Positions 26,391 through 36,347 of a DNA stretch of 64,000 nucleotides are shown one piece after another. The DNA comes from Stenotrophomonas maltophilia. Its GTDB lineage: Bacteria > Pseudomonadota > Gammaproteobacteria > Xanthomonadales > Xanthomonadaceae. The number at the start of each line of letters is the position of its first letter. Position 1 is the stretch's first letter. Both the position numbers and the translations under genes were made by a program. The notes below the pieces were generated by a model. That model had not been told where the DNA came from. It worked only from the letters and a program-made list of their open reading frames with translations, and ran no database searches. The DNA is taken from positions 4,132,001 through 4,196,000 of the forward strand of contig NZ_CP015612.1 of the NCBI RefSeq assembly GCF_002138415.1. Reading direction: 5' to 3'.

Positions 26391-28838
26391 CTACTCCGAC
26401 CGTAGTGCGGACATCGGCTTGACCAGTGACGCCTTGTAGGCTGGCCACGCATTGGCCACCAGACCCACCACCAGCAGCATCAGGGCCACCCCGACCAATG
26501 ACGTGGGATCCGTGGAGGAAACCTTGTGCAGTTGCGACTTCAAAAGCGCCCCGAGCAACAAAGCCGGTGGCAGCGCCAGCAGGAAGGCATGGCCCAGCAT
26601 GCGCAGGCCCTGGCGCAGCACCCCGATCAGAATGTCCTGCTGACTCGCACCCAATGCCTGGCGGACGCCAAACTCGCGCTGCCGCATCGTCACCGAGTGA
26701 GCCAACAATGCGTACAACCCCACCGCTGTCAGCAACAGCGTGATCCCACTGAGAATGCGCAGCAGGGCGTTGAGTCGCAGCTGATCGACGATGGTTTCCT
26801 CGATCCGCTGCTGCATGGTCATGACCTGCGTCAGCCGCAGAGGGAGCCCTGATTGCTTGAGTTGGCGCTGCAGCGTCACCGCAAGCTGCTGCGGATTCTG
26901 GCCGCGGATCACCACCTCCGCCGAATCCTGCGATGACCCCGGCAGCAGCAGCGGAACGGCGGCAGGCAGATAGATGGAAGGATACTCATCCGGCTGTTGC
27001 AGGCTGCGCTGACGGGCCCGCGCCACAACACCCACAATCACGCGGTCGGTCGGCCCGCCCTCTTCACCGGCCACCCGCAGGCTGCGGCCTTGTGGGTCAC
27101 TGCCCGGGAAGTAGCGTTGGGCCAGAGCATCGTCGATCAATGCCACAGGAGCGTGCTGTTGAACCTCGGCACTGCTGAAACTTCGGCCGCGCAGGATACG
27201 CAGGCCCAATGCAGCAGGGAGATCCGCACTTACATGGGCAAGATACGCCTTGGGAAGCCCGCCCCGCCCTTCCGGCGTGGCCCCGGCTACGGCGAAATTC
27301 TCCAGGGTTACATTGCGGCTGAATGGCGCCGACGAGCTCAATGCAACGTGACGCACGCCGGGCAGCGACTGCACGCGCTGCACCCAGTCCTGCACGTTCG
27401 CCTTCAGCGTGGATGCGTCCGCGTCAGGATCGACATTGGAAGACTGCAGCGTCGCGATAACTTGGCCATCGCGACGGAAGCCGACGTCTTCGGCCAGCAG
27501 TTGACCGGAGCTTCGAACCAGCAGGGTCGTTCCGAACAGGAGTACGAAGGTCAACGCGATCTGGGCCGTCACCAGCACGTGGCGTATGCGATTCACCGAC
27601 GCGCTCGCGGTCTGCCCGTTGCCTGTCTGCCGCAGCACTTCATAGACGCTCTGCCCACGTATGACACTGGCAGTCGATGCCAGGACGATCATCGCAGCCG
27701 CTCCCATGGCCAGCAGCGCCAGAGCGGTGGCCGCATCCAGGCCAATCGACTGCGGCATGCCTTTGGGCATTACGTCGAAGTGCTGCAGCACGGTAAGCCC
27801 CAGTGGCATCAGCACCACCGCCAACGCGGACGCAGCCACCACCAGCAGCAGGCATTCCAGTGCGATCTGGCGCCTGCGCTGCGCGCGTGTCGCACCTACC
27901 GCTTCCAAGACCGCAAACTCCTGCCGCCTGCGCAACAGTCGCAGAACGAAAAGGTTGTAGACATTGGCAAGCGTGACGGCGAACACCAGCAATCCTGCGC
28001 CCATCATTGAAATCAATGTCGTGCTGCGATCTTCCAGCCAGATGCTGCGCAGAGGCTCTACGCCGATCTTCAAGCCGATCTGCTCGCTGATCGCTGCCAG
28101 CGTCGGCTGCGCGCCCACCAGTGCCTTGATTCCGGTGCGGGCTGCGTTCGAGTCGGTCGTACGGGTCAGTCGGGCCATCGCCGCAAGGTTTCCGAAGGAC
28201 CCCGCGTTGGACATGGCGGTCTGTTCCTCGGTGAAGCCCAGCGGCAACCAGATGCGGACGTCACGCTGCGGGAATGAGAACGAGGGCGGCAGCACCCCTA
28301 CGATGCGGTAGCCAATACCACCCAGCCACAGTTTCTGGTTGAGGGTAGCAGGGTTGCCACCGAACTCGGATTTCCACAACGCCGCGCTGACCAGCGCAAC
28401 CGGTTCGGCTCCGGGTCGCGCGTCATCATCCGAAAACAGACGCCCCGCTTCCGCCCGCGCGCCCAGCATCGGGAACAGCTGGGGCTCCGCAAGGACTGCC
28501 TGGACAGTGCCAACGACGTTGCCGGCGCTATCCGCGCGGCCCAGTTCGCGTGACTGATACCCCGCCACTGCGGAGAATTGCTCGCTGCCGCGCTGGATCG
28601 TATCCAGATAGGGAATCGACCAGTCGAGATCCATGCCCATCTTGGTGGCATGCATGGTCAGCCGCACCAGCTTGTCCTGCCCGGGATACGGCAACGGCTT
28701 CCACATCATGCTGTAGGCCACCGCGAACACGCAGGCATTGATGGCCATCACAAGTGCAAGCAGGCCCACGATTGTCAGGGCGGATCCCCGGCTGCGGTTG
28801 AGCCGCCGGAGTACAACCCGGAGATCGTCAGGAATCAC
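26391..28838 (-). CDS. MacB/FtsX-type ABC permease (ADOP-like), RiPP cluster
   Basis: An 815-residue permease with two FtsX-type membrane modules, the layout of the duplicated orphan permeases and macrolide or peptide exporters. The first helix is at residues ~18-40. A large periplasmic MacB-type domain follows, then central helices (~280-440), a second periplasmic domain and C-terminal helices (~690-810). It starts with GTG and has no ATPase domain. The matching fusion protein and ATPase are divergent at 29108 and 30384. Probable function: extrusion of the peptide from the membrane or periplasm, or self-protection. Confidence 0.88.
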   Translation of the reverse strand: MIPDDLRVVLRRLNRSRGSALTIVGLLALVMAINACVFAVAYSMMWKPLPYPGQDKLVRLTMHATKMGMDLDWSIPYLDTIQRGSEQFSAVAGYQSRELGRADSAGNVVGTVQAVLAEPQLFPMLGARAEAGRLFSDDDARPGAEPVALVSAALWKSEFGGNPATLNQKLWLGGIGYRIVGVLPPSFSFPQRDVRIWLPLGFTEEQTAMSNAGSFGNLAAMARLTRTTDSNAARTGIKALVGAQPTLAAISEQIGLKIGVEPLRSIWLEDRSTTLISMMGAGLLVFAVTLANVYNLFVLRLLRRRQEFAVLEAVGATRAQRRRQIALECLLLVVAASALAVVLMPLGLTVLQHFDVMPKGMPQSIGLDAATALALLAMGAAAMIVLASTASVIRGQSVYEVLRQTGNGQTASASVNRIRHVLVTAQIALTFVLLFGTTLLVRSSGQLLAEDVGFRRDGQVIATLQSSNVDPDADASTLKANVQDWVQRVQSLPGVRHVALSSSAPFSRNVTLENFAVAGATPEGRGGLPKAYLAHVSADLPAALGLRILRGRSFSSAEVQQHAPVALIDDALAQRYFPGSDPQGRSLRVAGEEGGPTDRVIVGVVARARQRSLQQPDEYPSIYLPAAVPLLLPGSSQDSAEVVIRGQNPQQLAVTLQRQLKQSGLPLRLTQVMTMQQRIEETIVDQLRLNALLRILSGITLLLTAVGLYALLAHSVTMRQREFGVRQALGASQQDILIGVLRQGLRMLGHAFLLALPPALLLGALLKSQLHKVSSTDPTSLVGVALMLLVVGLVANAWPAYKASLVKPMSALRSE

Positions 28839-29012
28839 TATGCGCGACCATTGCCAGGCAGCGTGGTTGGCGAAGCTGGCGCGAAAGACACGGTTGCATC
28901 AACACGGCGGTGCATCCATTCACATTCAATCCCATCCCTGGTTCGCTGTGCTCGGCACGAAACGTGTTCCGGCGCCGCTTCACAATTGATCTCGGTATGA
29001 ACTGCATGTTCG

Positions 29013-29065
29013 CGCCTTGCATCAAGGCGTGGCCAATACTTGACACGATGTAGTCACTCTGTCAA
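29013..29065. promoter_or_regulatory. Palindromes in the divergent promoter region of the cluster
   Basis: The 269-base gap between the divergent permease and fusion-protein genes is AT-richer than its surroundings. It holds two inverted repeats: CGCCTTG-CAT-CAAGGCG (29013-29029) and TTGACA...TGTCAA (29040-29045 with 29060-29065). The TTGACA could be a -35 for the plus-strand genes. No regulator gene lies in the cluster. Confidence 0.4.
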
Positions 29066-29107
29066 CACTGAATTCCTCACATCAAACGCAACGTTGCCCA
29101 AGCGTAT

Positions 29108-30358
29108 ATGGATATCGCACGGCCCGAACTGAAGCAGCGGAAGCGCAAACGCAGGCTGATCATTTCCGTGGTCTCCGGCGTGATTCTGGTCGGTATCGTT
29201 GCCGGCGCGGTTGCACTCAATGCGGCATCTCCTTCCGTGCGCCGCTCCGACCTCGTCTTTGACAGCGTGCGCCAGGGCGAGTTTGTACGCACGGTGCGTG
29301 GCCCCGGAAAACTGGTGTCAAGCCAGATGCGTTGGGTGATCGCCAGTACCGATGCCAGCGTCGAGCGGCTGCTGGTCAAGCCCGGCGCAACGGTCAAGGC
29401 CGATACGGAAATCATCGAGATGAGCAACCCTGAAGTCGTTGATCGGCTTCTTGCTGCCAATGCGGAGCATGCTGCAGCGCAAGGCGATCACAGCGCGCTG
29501 CAGGCACGCCTGCAGGCCGACGCGCTTCAGCTGAAGGCGGAGCTGGCCAGCACGATGGGTGAGCGCGATTCGCTGCAGGTGGAGGAGCAGGCGGCACGAC
29601 GCGCGCTGGACAAGGGCGTGCTTGCCGAGGTCGACTATAAGAAGATCGCCATCAAGCTCAAGCAATTCGAGCAGAATGTCGCCATCGCCCAGCAGCGGGT
29701 GCGGCAGTCGGAAGCGAACCTGGCGGCACAGCTGTCCGCCAGTCGTATGCGTCTGGACCAGCTTGCCAGCACTCGGGCATTGCGTCAGTCCGAGGCGGAT
29801 GCGCTGCGGGTGAAGGCGGGCATGGACGGCGTGGTGCAGCAGATAAGCGTCGAAGAAGGCCAGCGGGTTACGGCGGGGGCAAATGTGGCCCGCGTGGCGA
29901 AGCCGGGGGAGCTTATCGCCGAGTTGCGCATCCCCGAATCACAGGCGTCCGACCTTGCCGCCGGGCAACCAGCAGTGCTCGAAATCGGCCGCGCGCATGT
30001 CAAGGGCAGCGTGCGACGGGTCAATCCCGCCGTCGAGAAAGGTGCGATCCTGGCCGAGATCGACCTCAGCGAAGCGCTGCCGCCCGGGTCACGCGCGGAG
30101 CAGTCGGTGGACGGCTCGATTGTCACCGAACGACTCGCCGATGCCCTGTTCGTCAAGCGGCCGGTAAGTGTCCACGCCAGCAGCACGAGTCCTGTGTTCC
30201 GCATGACCAGCGAGGGCACGGCCGCACGGGTGGAAGCACGCTTCGGCAAGGATTCAGTGGACGAGATCCAGGTGCTGGGCGGTCTTGAGAAGGGCGATCG
30301 GCTGATTCTGTCGGATATGAGTGATTTTTCCGAGGTCGACAAGGTCTCGATCAACTGA
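29108..30358 (+). CDS. HlyD/MacA-type periplasmic fusion protein (RiPP cluster)
   Basis: A 416-residue fusion protein with an N-terminal anchor (about residues 17-40), a split lipoyl domain (VERLLVKPGATVKADTEI and GMDGVVQQISVEEGQRV) around a long coiled coil (about residues 110-235, heptads rich in Gln, Leu and Ala), then beta-barrel and membrane-proximal domains. It links the FtsX-type permease to an outer-membrane channel. It is cotranscribed with the ATPase gene that starts 26 bases after it. Confidence 0.92.
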   Translation: MDIARPELKQRKRKRRLIISVVSGVILVGIVAGAVALNAASPSVRRSDLVFDSVRQGEFVRTVRGPGKLVSSQMRWVIASTDASVERLLVKPGATVKADTEIIEMSNPEVVDRLLAANAEHAAAQGDHSALQARLQADALQLKAELASTMGERDSLQVEEQAARRALDKGVLAEVDYKKIAIKLKQFEQNVAIAQQRVRQSEANLAAQLSASRMRLDQLASTRALRQSEADALRVKAGMDGVVQQISVEEGQRVTAGANVARVAKPGELIAELRIPESQASDLAAGQPAVLEIGRAHVKGSVRRVNPAVEKGAILAEIDLSEALPPGSRAEQSVDGSIVTERLADALFVKRPVSVHASSTSPVFRMTSEGTAARVEARFGKDSVDEIQVLGGLEKGDRLILSDMSDFSEVDKVSIN

Positions 30359-30383
30359 CAACCGCCATTGCATTGGAGACGGC

Positions 30384-31088
30384 ATGCAAGCGCCAACACC
30401 GCTGCTCCAGTTGCGGAGCATCTGCAAGGTATTCCTGACCGAGGAAGTGGAGACCAACGCGCTCAGTGATGTCGACTTCCATGTCGACCGTGGTGAGTTC
30501 GTCAGCATCACAGGGCCTTCCGGCTGCGGAAAATCGACGTTGATGTCGATCCTCGGAACTCTGGATGTGCCGACGTCCGGCGAGTACCTGCTTGATGGAG
30601 TGGCCGTGTCGACACTGGATGACATCACCCGCGCGCACCTGCGCAGCCGCCAGATCGGCTTTGTGTTCCAAGCTTTCAACCTGATTGGCGACCTGAGCAT
30701 CGTCGAGAACGTCGAAGTACCTCTGACCTATCGACGTGATATTCCTCGTTCGGAGCGTCGCGGTCTTGCCCTTGCCGCTCTGGCGCGGGTGAGCATGGAG
30801 CATCGCAGCACGCATTTTCCCGCGCAGCTGTCAGGTGGCCAGCAGCAGCGCGTGGCGATCGCGCGCGCGCTTGTTGGCAACCCCGCCCTGCTGCTCGCCG
30901 ATGAGCCCACCGGCAATCTGGATTCCCACAATGGTGAATCGGTCATGCGGTTGCTGGAGGAGCTTCATGCCGGCGGCGCGACGATCTGCATGGTGACCCA
31001 CGATCCCAGGTACTCCGCCCGCGCAGACCGTGAAGTGTTCATGCTGGATGGCCGGATCAGCGAGCGGCACCTGGCCACGCCTACCTGA
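30384..31088 (+). CDS. MacB/LolD-type ABC transporter ATPase (RiPP cluster)
   Basis: A 234-residue ATPase. Walker A (GPSGCGKST), the Q-loop ([18 protein letters not shown]), signature (LSGGQQQR), Walker B ([12 protein letters not shown]) and H-loop (MVTHDP) are all intact. I chose the ATG at 30384, with TTGGAG upstream, because the longer reading overlaps the fusion protein. It completes a three-part export system with the divergent permease and the fusion protein. It is the last gene of the cluster on this side. Confidence 0.93.
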   Translation: MQAPTPLLQLRSICKVFLTEEVETNALSDVDFHVDRGEFVSITGPSGCGKSTLMSILGTLDVPTSGEYLLDGVAVSTLDDITRAHLRSRQIGFVFQAFNLIGDLSIVENVEVPLTYRRDIPRSERRGLALAALARVSMEHRSTHFPAQLSGGQQQRVAIARALVGNPALLLADEPTGNLDSHNGESVMRLLEELHAGGATICMVTHDPRYSARADREVFMLDGRISERHLATPT

Positions 31089-31112
31089 GCTGCGCCCTGC
31101 TCTGCCACGAAC

Positions 31113-31163
31113 TTGACGCCACGCAACGGCCCACGGAGAATTCCGCGACTAATTCTCATTTGC
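31113..31163 (+). promoter_or_regulatory. Promoter with probable Fur box
   Basis: TTGACG (31113-31118), a 17-base spacer and GAGAAT (31136-31141) make a sigma70-like promoter. GCGACTAATTCTCATTTGC at 31145-31163 resembles the Xanthomonas Fur box (NATTCTCATTTGC half strongly conserved). Iron repression of the reductase downstream is likely. Confidence 0.55.
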
Positions 31164-31209
31164 TGTTGCGCAGGATGCGGGCGGCAGCCTCCCGGGCCCC
31201 TCTCCTTCG

Positions 31210-33732
31210 ATGTTCAAGAACGTCCTGTTCCAACTGCACTGGCTGCTGGGCATCACCGCCGGTGCCGTACTGGCCGTGATGGGCCTCAGCGGCGCCGTGC
31301 TGTCCTTCGAGGATGAACTGCTGCGGGCGGCCAACCCCGGCTTCGCCGAGATCGCCGAACACCATGCCGATGGCCAGCTTCCACTTGCGCTGAGCGAACT
31401 GGCGCCGCTGCTGCAGGCAGGCAGTGAACGCCCGCTGCAGCGCCTGCGCGTGGATGCCACCGGGCAACGGCCCTCGGTGGCGCGCTTTGTCGGCGGCAAG
31501 GAACACTGGGTGTACTTCGACCCGTACAGCGGCGAGCGCTTCAGTGCCCTGCGTGGGCAGGCATTCTTCGACTTCGTCGAGGACCTGCATCGCCACCTCG
31601 CCGCCGGCGAGCGTGGCAAGTGGATCACCGGCAGCTGTGCGATCGCGCTGCTGTTCTTCACCCTGTCCGGTCTTTACCTGCGCTGGCCGCGACGCTGGTG
31701 GCACTGGCGCAGCTGGCTGGCGGTGGAATGGAAACGCAGCGGCCGAGGCTTCCTGTGGAGCCTGCACTCGGTGGTCGGCACCTGGGTGCTGCTGATCTAC
31801 CTGATGAGTGCGCTGACCGGCCTGTGGTGGTCGTTCGACTGGTATCGCAGTGCCGCCAACACCCTGCTGGGCGTCGCACCGGCCGCCAAGCACAAGGTCG
31901 CCACCGACGCCGCCCTGAACCTGGAGCGCATCGAAGCCACGCTGTATGCACTGCCCGGCGTGCGCACCGGCTACATCGACCTGCGCCTGCCGGAAAAGCC
32001 CGGGCAGGCGCTGAATGTACGCGTGATGGCCGGTGATCCGTCGCAGCGCGGCGGCCACCACGATCGTGCGCATGACCTGCTGCAGCTCGATCCGGCCAGC
32101 GGTGCGATCCTCGATGCCCGTCCGTATGCACGCCAGGGCGCCGGCGGACAGCTGGCCACCAGCGTGTTCGCGCTGCATTCGGGCAGTTACTTCGGCGTGC
32201 CCGGGCGTGTGGTGACGATGCTCAGCAGTTTGGGCATGAGCCTGTTCTTCATCACCGGCTGGATGCTGTACCTGGACCGCCGCCGCAGCCAGCGCGCCGC
32301 GCGTGGCCTGCGCCAGTCGCTGCCTGCAACGCCTGCCGATGGCGGTGGCACGCCGTGGCTGGTGGTGCATGCCAGCCAGAGCGGGCTGGGCGAACAACTC
32401 GCGTGGCGCGCAGCCGCGCAGCTGCAGGCGTCCGGTCATGCGGTGCAGGTGCTGCCGCTGGCCCGCGTCGATGCCGCGCACCTGCTGCGTGCATCGAACG
32501 CGCTGTTCGTGCTGAGCACCTTCGGCGACGGCGAGCCGCCCGACGCCGCCCGGCGCGCAGCGCGGCAGTTGCTGGCACAAGCGCTGGATCTGTCCGGCCT
32601 GCAGTTTGGACTGCTGGCGCTGGGTGACCGACAGTACCCGCACTACTGCGGCTTCGGTCGCCAGGTTGACGGTTGGTTGCTCGGCAACGGCGCGCGTCCG
32701 CTGTTCGAGCGCATCGATGTCGATGCCGCTTCGGTGCCGGCGTTGCGTCAGTGGCAGCAGCAGCTGGGCGCGCTCACCGGCATCACCACCGATGACAGCG
32801 TGCTTCCGGCCGCCACGCAGATGCATGACTGGCGGCTGCTCGGCCGCGACCGGCTCAACCCGGGCAGCATCGGCGGCGCCATCTGGCGCATCCGTCTTGC
32901 GCCACCGGTCAACGTGCAGTGGCAGGCGGGCGACATCCTGCATATTGCGCCCCGGCACAACGCGCGGCACGCCAGCGCGGTGCTGAAGGTACAGGGGCTG
33001 GATCCGCTGCAGCCGCTGCTGGTGGACGGCACACCACGTACGCTGCTGGCGCTGGCCAGTGAGCGTGAGCTGCCCGACGCCGATGCCGCGCTGACGGTGC
33101 AGGACGCCTGCCTGTGGCTGGCCGGGCTGCCGCTGCTGCCGGGGCGCGAGTATTCAATCGCTTCCACTGCCGACGATGGCGTGGTGGAGCTGGTGGTGCG
33201 CCTGGTGCATGACCTGTCGGGTCGTGCCGGGCTGGGGTCGGGCTGGCTGTCGCTGCATGCGCCGGTCGGTGCCAGCATCGTGGCCCGCGTGCACCGCAAC
33301 CCCGGTTTCCATCGCGTCAGTGGCACGCCGATGGTGCTGATCGGCAATGGCACTGGTATCGCGGGCCTGCGCAGCCTGTTGCGCGAAGCCGCGCATGCAG
33401 GTGAGCACGGGCACTGGCTGCTGTTCGGCGAACGCCAGCGTGCGCACGACTTCCTGTTCGCCGATGAGATCGAAGCGTGGCAGGCCGATGGCCATCTCGC
33501 GCGGGTGGACCTGGCGTTCTCGCGCGATGGCGAAGGTGGTTACGTGCAGGATCGCCTGCAGGCGGCCACCGCCACGCTGCACGAGTGGCTGCAGCGTGGC
33601 GCGGTGATTCATGTCTGCGGCTCGCTGCAGGGCATGGCCGAAGGCGTGGACCAGGTGCTGCGCGCTGCGCTGGGCGATGAGGTTGTGGAAACGCTGCTGG
33701 AAAACGGTCGCTACCGCCGCGACGTGTATTGA
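31210..33732 (+). CDS. PepSY-TM / flavodoxin / ferredoxin reductase fusion
   Basis: An 840-residue inner-membrane reductase. The N-terminal PepSY-associated membrane part has helices near 8-30, 140-160, 190-212 and 340-365 with periplasmic loops and conserved His. It is fused to a flavodoxin domain (about 383-520, FVLSTFGDGEPPD, LALGDRQY) and an FAD/NADPH sulfite-reductase-like domain (RLVHDLSGRAGLGSGWLS, IGNGTGIAGLR). Such proteins reduce ferric siderophores using NADPH and flavin. The upstream Fur-like box supports that role. Confidence 0.92.
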   Translation: MFKNVLFQLHWLLGITAGAVLAVMGLSGAVLSFEDELLRAANPGFAEIAEHHADGQLPLALSELAPLLQAGSERPLQRLRVDATGQRPSVARFVGGKEHWVYFDPYSGERFSALRGQAFFDFVEDLHRHLAAGERGKWITGSCAIALLFFTLSGLYLRWPRRWWHWRSWLAVEWKRSGRGFLWSLHSVVGTWVLLIYLMSALTGLWWSFDWYRSAANTLLGVAPAAKHKVATDAALNLERIEATLYALPGVRTGYIDLRLPEKPGQALNVRVMAGDPSQRGGHHDRAHDLLQLDPASGAILDARPYARQGAGGQLATSVFALHSGSYFGVPGRVVTMLSSLGMSLFFITGWMLYLDRRRSQRAARGLRQSLPATPADGGGTPWLVVHASQSGLGEQLAWRAAAQLQASGHAVQVLPLARVDAAHLLRASNALFVLSTFGDGEPPDAARRAARQLLAQALDLSGLQFGLLALGDRQYPHYCGFGRQVDGWLLGNGARPLFERIDVDAASVPALRQWQQQLGALTGITTDDSVLPAATQMHDWRLLGRDRLNPGSIGGAIWRIRLAPPVNVQWQAGDILHIAPRHNARHASAVLKVQGLDPLQPLLVDGTPRTLLALASERELPDADAALTVQDACLWLAGLPLLPGREYSIASTADDGVVELVVRLVHDLSGRAGLGSGWLSLHAPVGASIVARVHRNPGFHRVSGTPMVLIGNGTGIAGLRSLLREAAHAGEHGHWLLFGERQRAHDFLFADEIEAWQADGHLARVDLAFSRDGEGGYVQDRLQAATATLHEWLQRGAVIHVCGSLQGMAEGVDQVLRAALGDEVVETLLENGRYRRDVY

Positions 33733-33741
33733 GCCACAAGG

Positions 33742-33799
33742 GTAGTGCCGGCCGCTGGCCGGCATGATCAGGGGCGTGCCGGCCAGCGGCCGGCACTAC
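33742..33799. repeat. Inverted pair of SMAG/REP palindromes
   Basis: Two copies of the GTAGTGCCGGCC-type element face each other, with GTAG at both outer ends and about 12 bases between them. The pair fills the gap between the convergent reductase and chemoreceptor genes and can form one large hairpin. Stem sequence as at 6333-6355. Confidence 0.85.
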
Positions 33800-33809
33800 C
33801 GGAGCAGGA

Positions 33810-36347
33810 TCAGGCTGCAGCACGCGCCCGTGGCATCGACTGCAGACGGAACGCACCCACCGCTTCGGCCAGGGCGTGCACCTGGGCCTGCATCTGTGCC
33901 GTCGAGGCACCGGCCTCTTCCACCAGACTGGCGTTGCGCTGGGTACTGGCCTCCATCTGCACGATGGTCTGGTTCACCTGTGCGATGCCGGCATGCTGGT
34001 CCTGCGACGCACTGCGGATGCCGGCCAGAAGATCCGCCAGCTGCTGGACGCTGCCGACAATCTCGCCCATCGTGGTACCGGCCTGTTCGGCCTGCTGATT
34101 GCCCTGGCCCACACGCGCCACCGAATCCTCGATCAAGCCCTTGATCTGCTTGGCCGCATCGGCGCTGCGCTGCGCCAGCAGGCGCACTTCCGCAGCCACC
34201 ACGGCGAAGCTGCGACCCTGCTCACCGGCGCGCGCCGCTTCCACCGCCGCGTTGAGCGCGAGGATGTTGGTCTGGAAGGCGATGCCATCGATCAACTGGG
34301 TGATGTCACCGATCCGCCGTGAGGCTTCGCTGATGCCGTGCATGGTTGCCACCACCTGGTCGACCGCCGCGCCTCCGCGCCGGGCCACTGCTGCCGCGCC
34401 CTTGACCAACACGTCGGCACGGCCCGCAGCATCGGCATTGCGGCCGACGGTGTCGGTCAGCTCGTGCATCGACGCTGCGGTCTCTTCCAGGTTGGCCGCC
34501 TGCTGCTCGGTGCGCTGTGACAAGTCATGATGACCGGCGACGATCTCGCCAACACCGGTATCGAGGCTGGACGCCGCCTGCTGGATGCGGGTGACGATGC
34601 GGCCCAGTTGCGCGACGGTGGCGTTGGCATCATCGCGCATGCGTGCGAACACGCCCTGCAGCTCACCTTCCATGCGCACGCTGAGGTCGCCGCGGGCCAG
34701 CGCAGCCAGAAGCGCCTGCAGATCGCCGAGGTTGGTCTCGAAGGTGGCCAGCAAGCGGTTGATGCTGGTCGACAGTGTGCGCACGAAGCCCTGCTTGCCC
34801 TCCAGCACGATGCGCCCGTGCAGGTCACCGTGCGCGGCGGCGTCGACCAGGGCCGCCACTTCGGTTTCCAGCAGGGTTTCCAGCGCGCGGCTGCGCCATT
34901 CCACTGCCACGCCGAGAAAATGCCCTTCGTCGACGATGGGATTGGCGATCAGCTGATAGCGCACGCCGCCATGGCCGATCTCGCGCTCTTCGCGTTGTCG
35001 CACGCCAGCCAGGCTGGCCAGCACCGGATGCAGGCGTACCGCATCGCTGCCCACCAGCTCATCGCCCTGGCATTCCAGTTGCTGCAGCAGCGCCGGGTTG
35101 GCATAGGCCACCTGGCCTTCGGCATCGACCACCATCAGGCCGGTCTGCGCACTGTCCAGTGCCTGGCGCACCCGGGTGTTGCCGCGCGCCACGGCACGCT
35201 CGGTCTCGATGCGCGCGCGCAGGCGCTGCTGCATGTCGACCAGACGCTGGGCAAGCTGACCGATCTCATCGTTGGCGTTGTACACACGCAATGTGGTGTC
35301 CAAGCGGTCGTCGGCGATATCGCTGGCGAAACGCAGGGTGTCCTGGATCGGCTGGCGCACCGCACGCAGCACCAGCACCAGGCTGGTGATCAGCACGCCA
35401 GCGACCAGCAGCAGAGTCAGCGCGAACAGCACGCTCATCGTGCGCGCACCGGCCTGCTGGCGCGCCTGCGCCTTGGCCAGCGCCGCAAGCTGCGCCCGCT
35501 GGAAGGCAGCCAGCGCCGGCGCAACGCCAGCAGCGGTATCCAGCAGCGACTGCGCCTCCACGTCCAGGCCGACGCGGGCGGCGGTGTAACCCAGCAGGGC
35601 GCCCTGATAGCCCTCCATCCCGCCGCGCAGGGCATCCTGCACATCCGCAGGCAGGCCGGCCAGCGCGAGATCGAACGGCAGCTTCTCCTCGCTGGCACGG
35701 TCGGCGTGGGTGGAATCACCGTCGAGCAGCAGCAGTGCCTCCTGCCTTCGCATCTTCTGCAGGGACAGCGCCAGCGCGGGCCGCTGCTGCGCATCCACCT
35801 GCGCCTGCAGGGTGTCGGCGGCCTGCTGCAACTGCGCGGCGAGGCCGGCATCACCACGGCCCATCTCGTCGACCCGCTCGAACAGGGCGGCCACCCCCTG
35901 CGAGAACGCGTCGGCCGCTTCGGTCAGCGCCTGCAGGGCCTTGCGCCGGCCAGCATCCATCGGCGTCGCGCGCAGCGCCTGTAGATCGGTCTGCAACGCC
36001 TTCTGCGTGGCCAGCAGCTGCGCGCGATCGGCATCATCGAAACTGCGTGCGTACTGGGTCTGCAGGCGACGCGCTTCGGCCACCCGCGTGGACAGGCTGG
36101 CGGCCAGATCGCTGCCGCGCTGGTAGCTGGCCTGGCTGCGCGCAGCCAGTGCGTTGGCATGGCCAGTCCAGGCGTAGACAGCGGCGATCGCGACCAGGCC
36201 CAGGCCACAGACCCACAGGGTCGCCTTGAGCTTGTTGGCCACGCTGAGCCGATGCGGTTGCAGCCAGCGCAGCAGGCCGGGGGACGCCGAGTGCAACGCA
36301 GCAAGGCGCGTGCGCAGGGACCGGAGGTGGGGGACAACGGCCGACAT
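33810..36347 (-). CDS. Methyl-accepting chemotaxis protein with PAS domain
   Basis: An 845-residue chemoreceptor. The first helix is at ~48-66 (WVCGLGLVAIAAVYAW). A long helical periplasmic sensor runs to ~310, then the second helix (FALTLLLVAGVLITSLVLVL), HAMP (~335-385), a PAS-like domain (~400-500) and the C-terminal signalling hairpin with the conserved AFQTNILALNAAVEAARAGE tip. There is no C-terminal pentapeptide for CheR/CheB docking. The ligand is unknown. It is flanked by SMAG repeats downstream and stands alone. Confidence 0.95.
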   Translation of the reverse strand: MSAVVPHLRSLRTRLAALHSASPGLLRWLQPHRLSVANKLKATLWVCGLGLVAIAAVYAWTGHANALAARSQASYQRGSDLAASLSTRVAEARRLQTQYARSFDDADRAQLLATQKALQTDLQALRATPMDAGRRKALQALTEAADAFSQGVAALFERVDEMGRGDAGLAAQLQQAADTLQAQVDAQQRPALALSLQKMRRQEALLLLDGDSTHADRASEEKLPFDLALAGLPADVQDALRGGMEGYQGALLGYTAARVGLDVEAQSLLDTAAGVAPALAAFQRAQLAALAKAQARQQAGARTMSVLFALTLLLVAGVLITSLVLVLRAVRQPIQDTLRFASDIADDRLDTTLRVYNANDEIGQLAQRLVDMQQRLRARIETERAVARGNTRVRQALDSAQTGLMVVDAEGQVAYANPALLQQLECQGDELVGSDAVRLHPVLASLAGVRQREEREIGHGGVRYQLIANPIVDEGHFLGVAVEWRSRALETLLETEVAALVDAAAHGDLHGRIVLEGKQGFVRTLSTSINRLLATFETNLGDLQALLAALARGDLSVRMEGELQGVFARMRDDANATVAQLGRIVTRIQQAASSLDTGVGEIVAGHHDLSQRTEQQAANLEETAASMHELTDTVGRNADAAGRADVLVKGAAAVARRGGAAVDQVVATMHGISEASRRIGDITQLIDGIAFQTNILALNAAVEAARAGEQGRSFAVVAAEVRLLAQRSADAAKQIKGLIEDSVARVGQGNQQAEQAGTTMGEIVGSVQQLADLLAGIRSASQDQHAGIAQVNQTIVQMEASTQRNASLVEEAGASTAQMQAQVHALAEAVGAFRLQSMPRARAAA

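Noticed and set aside
28828..29046. A 72-codon minus-strand frame in the divergent gap, considered as a second precursor
   Set aside because: No GG site, no good ribosome site, and composition unlike a leader peptide.
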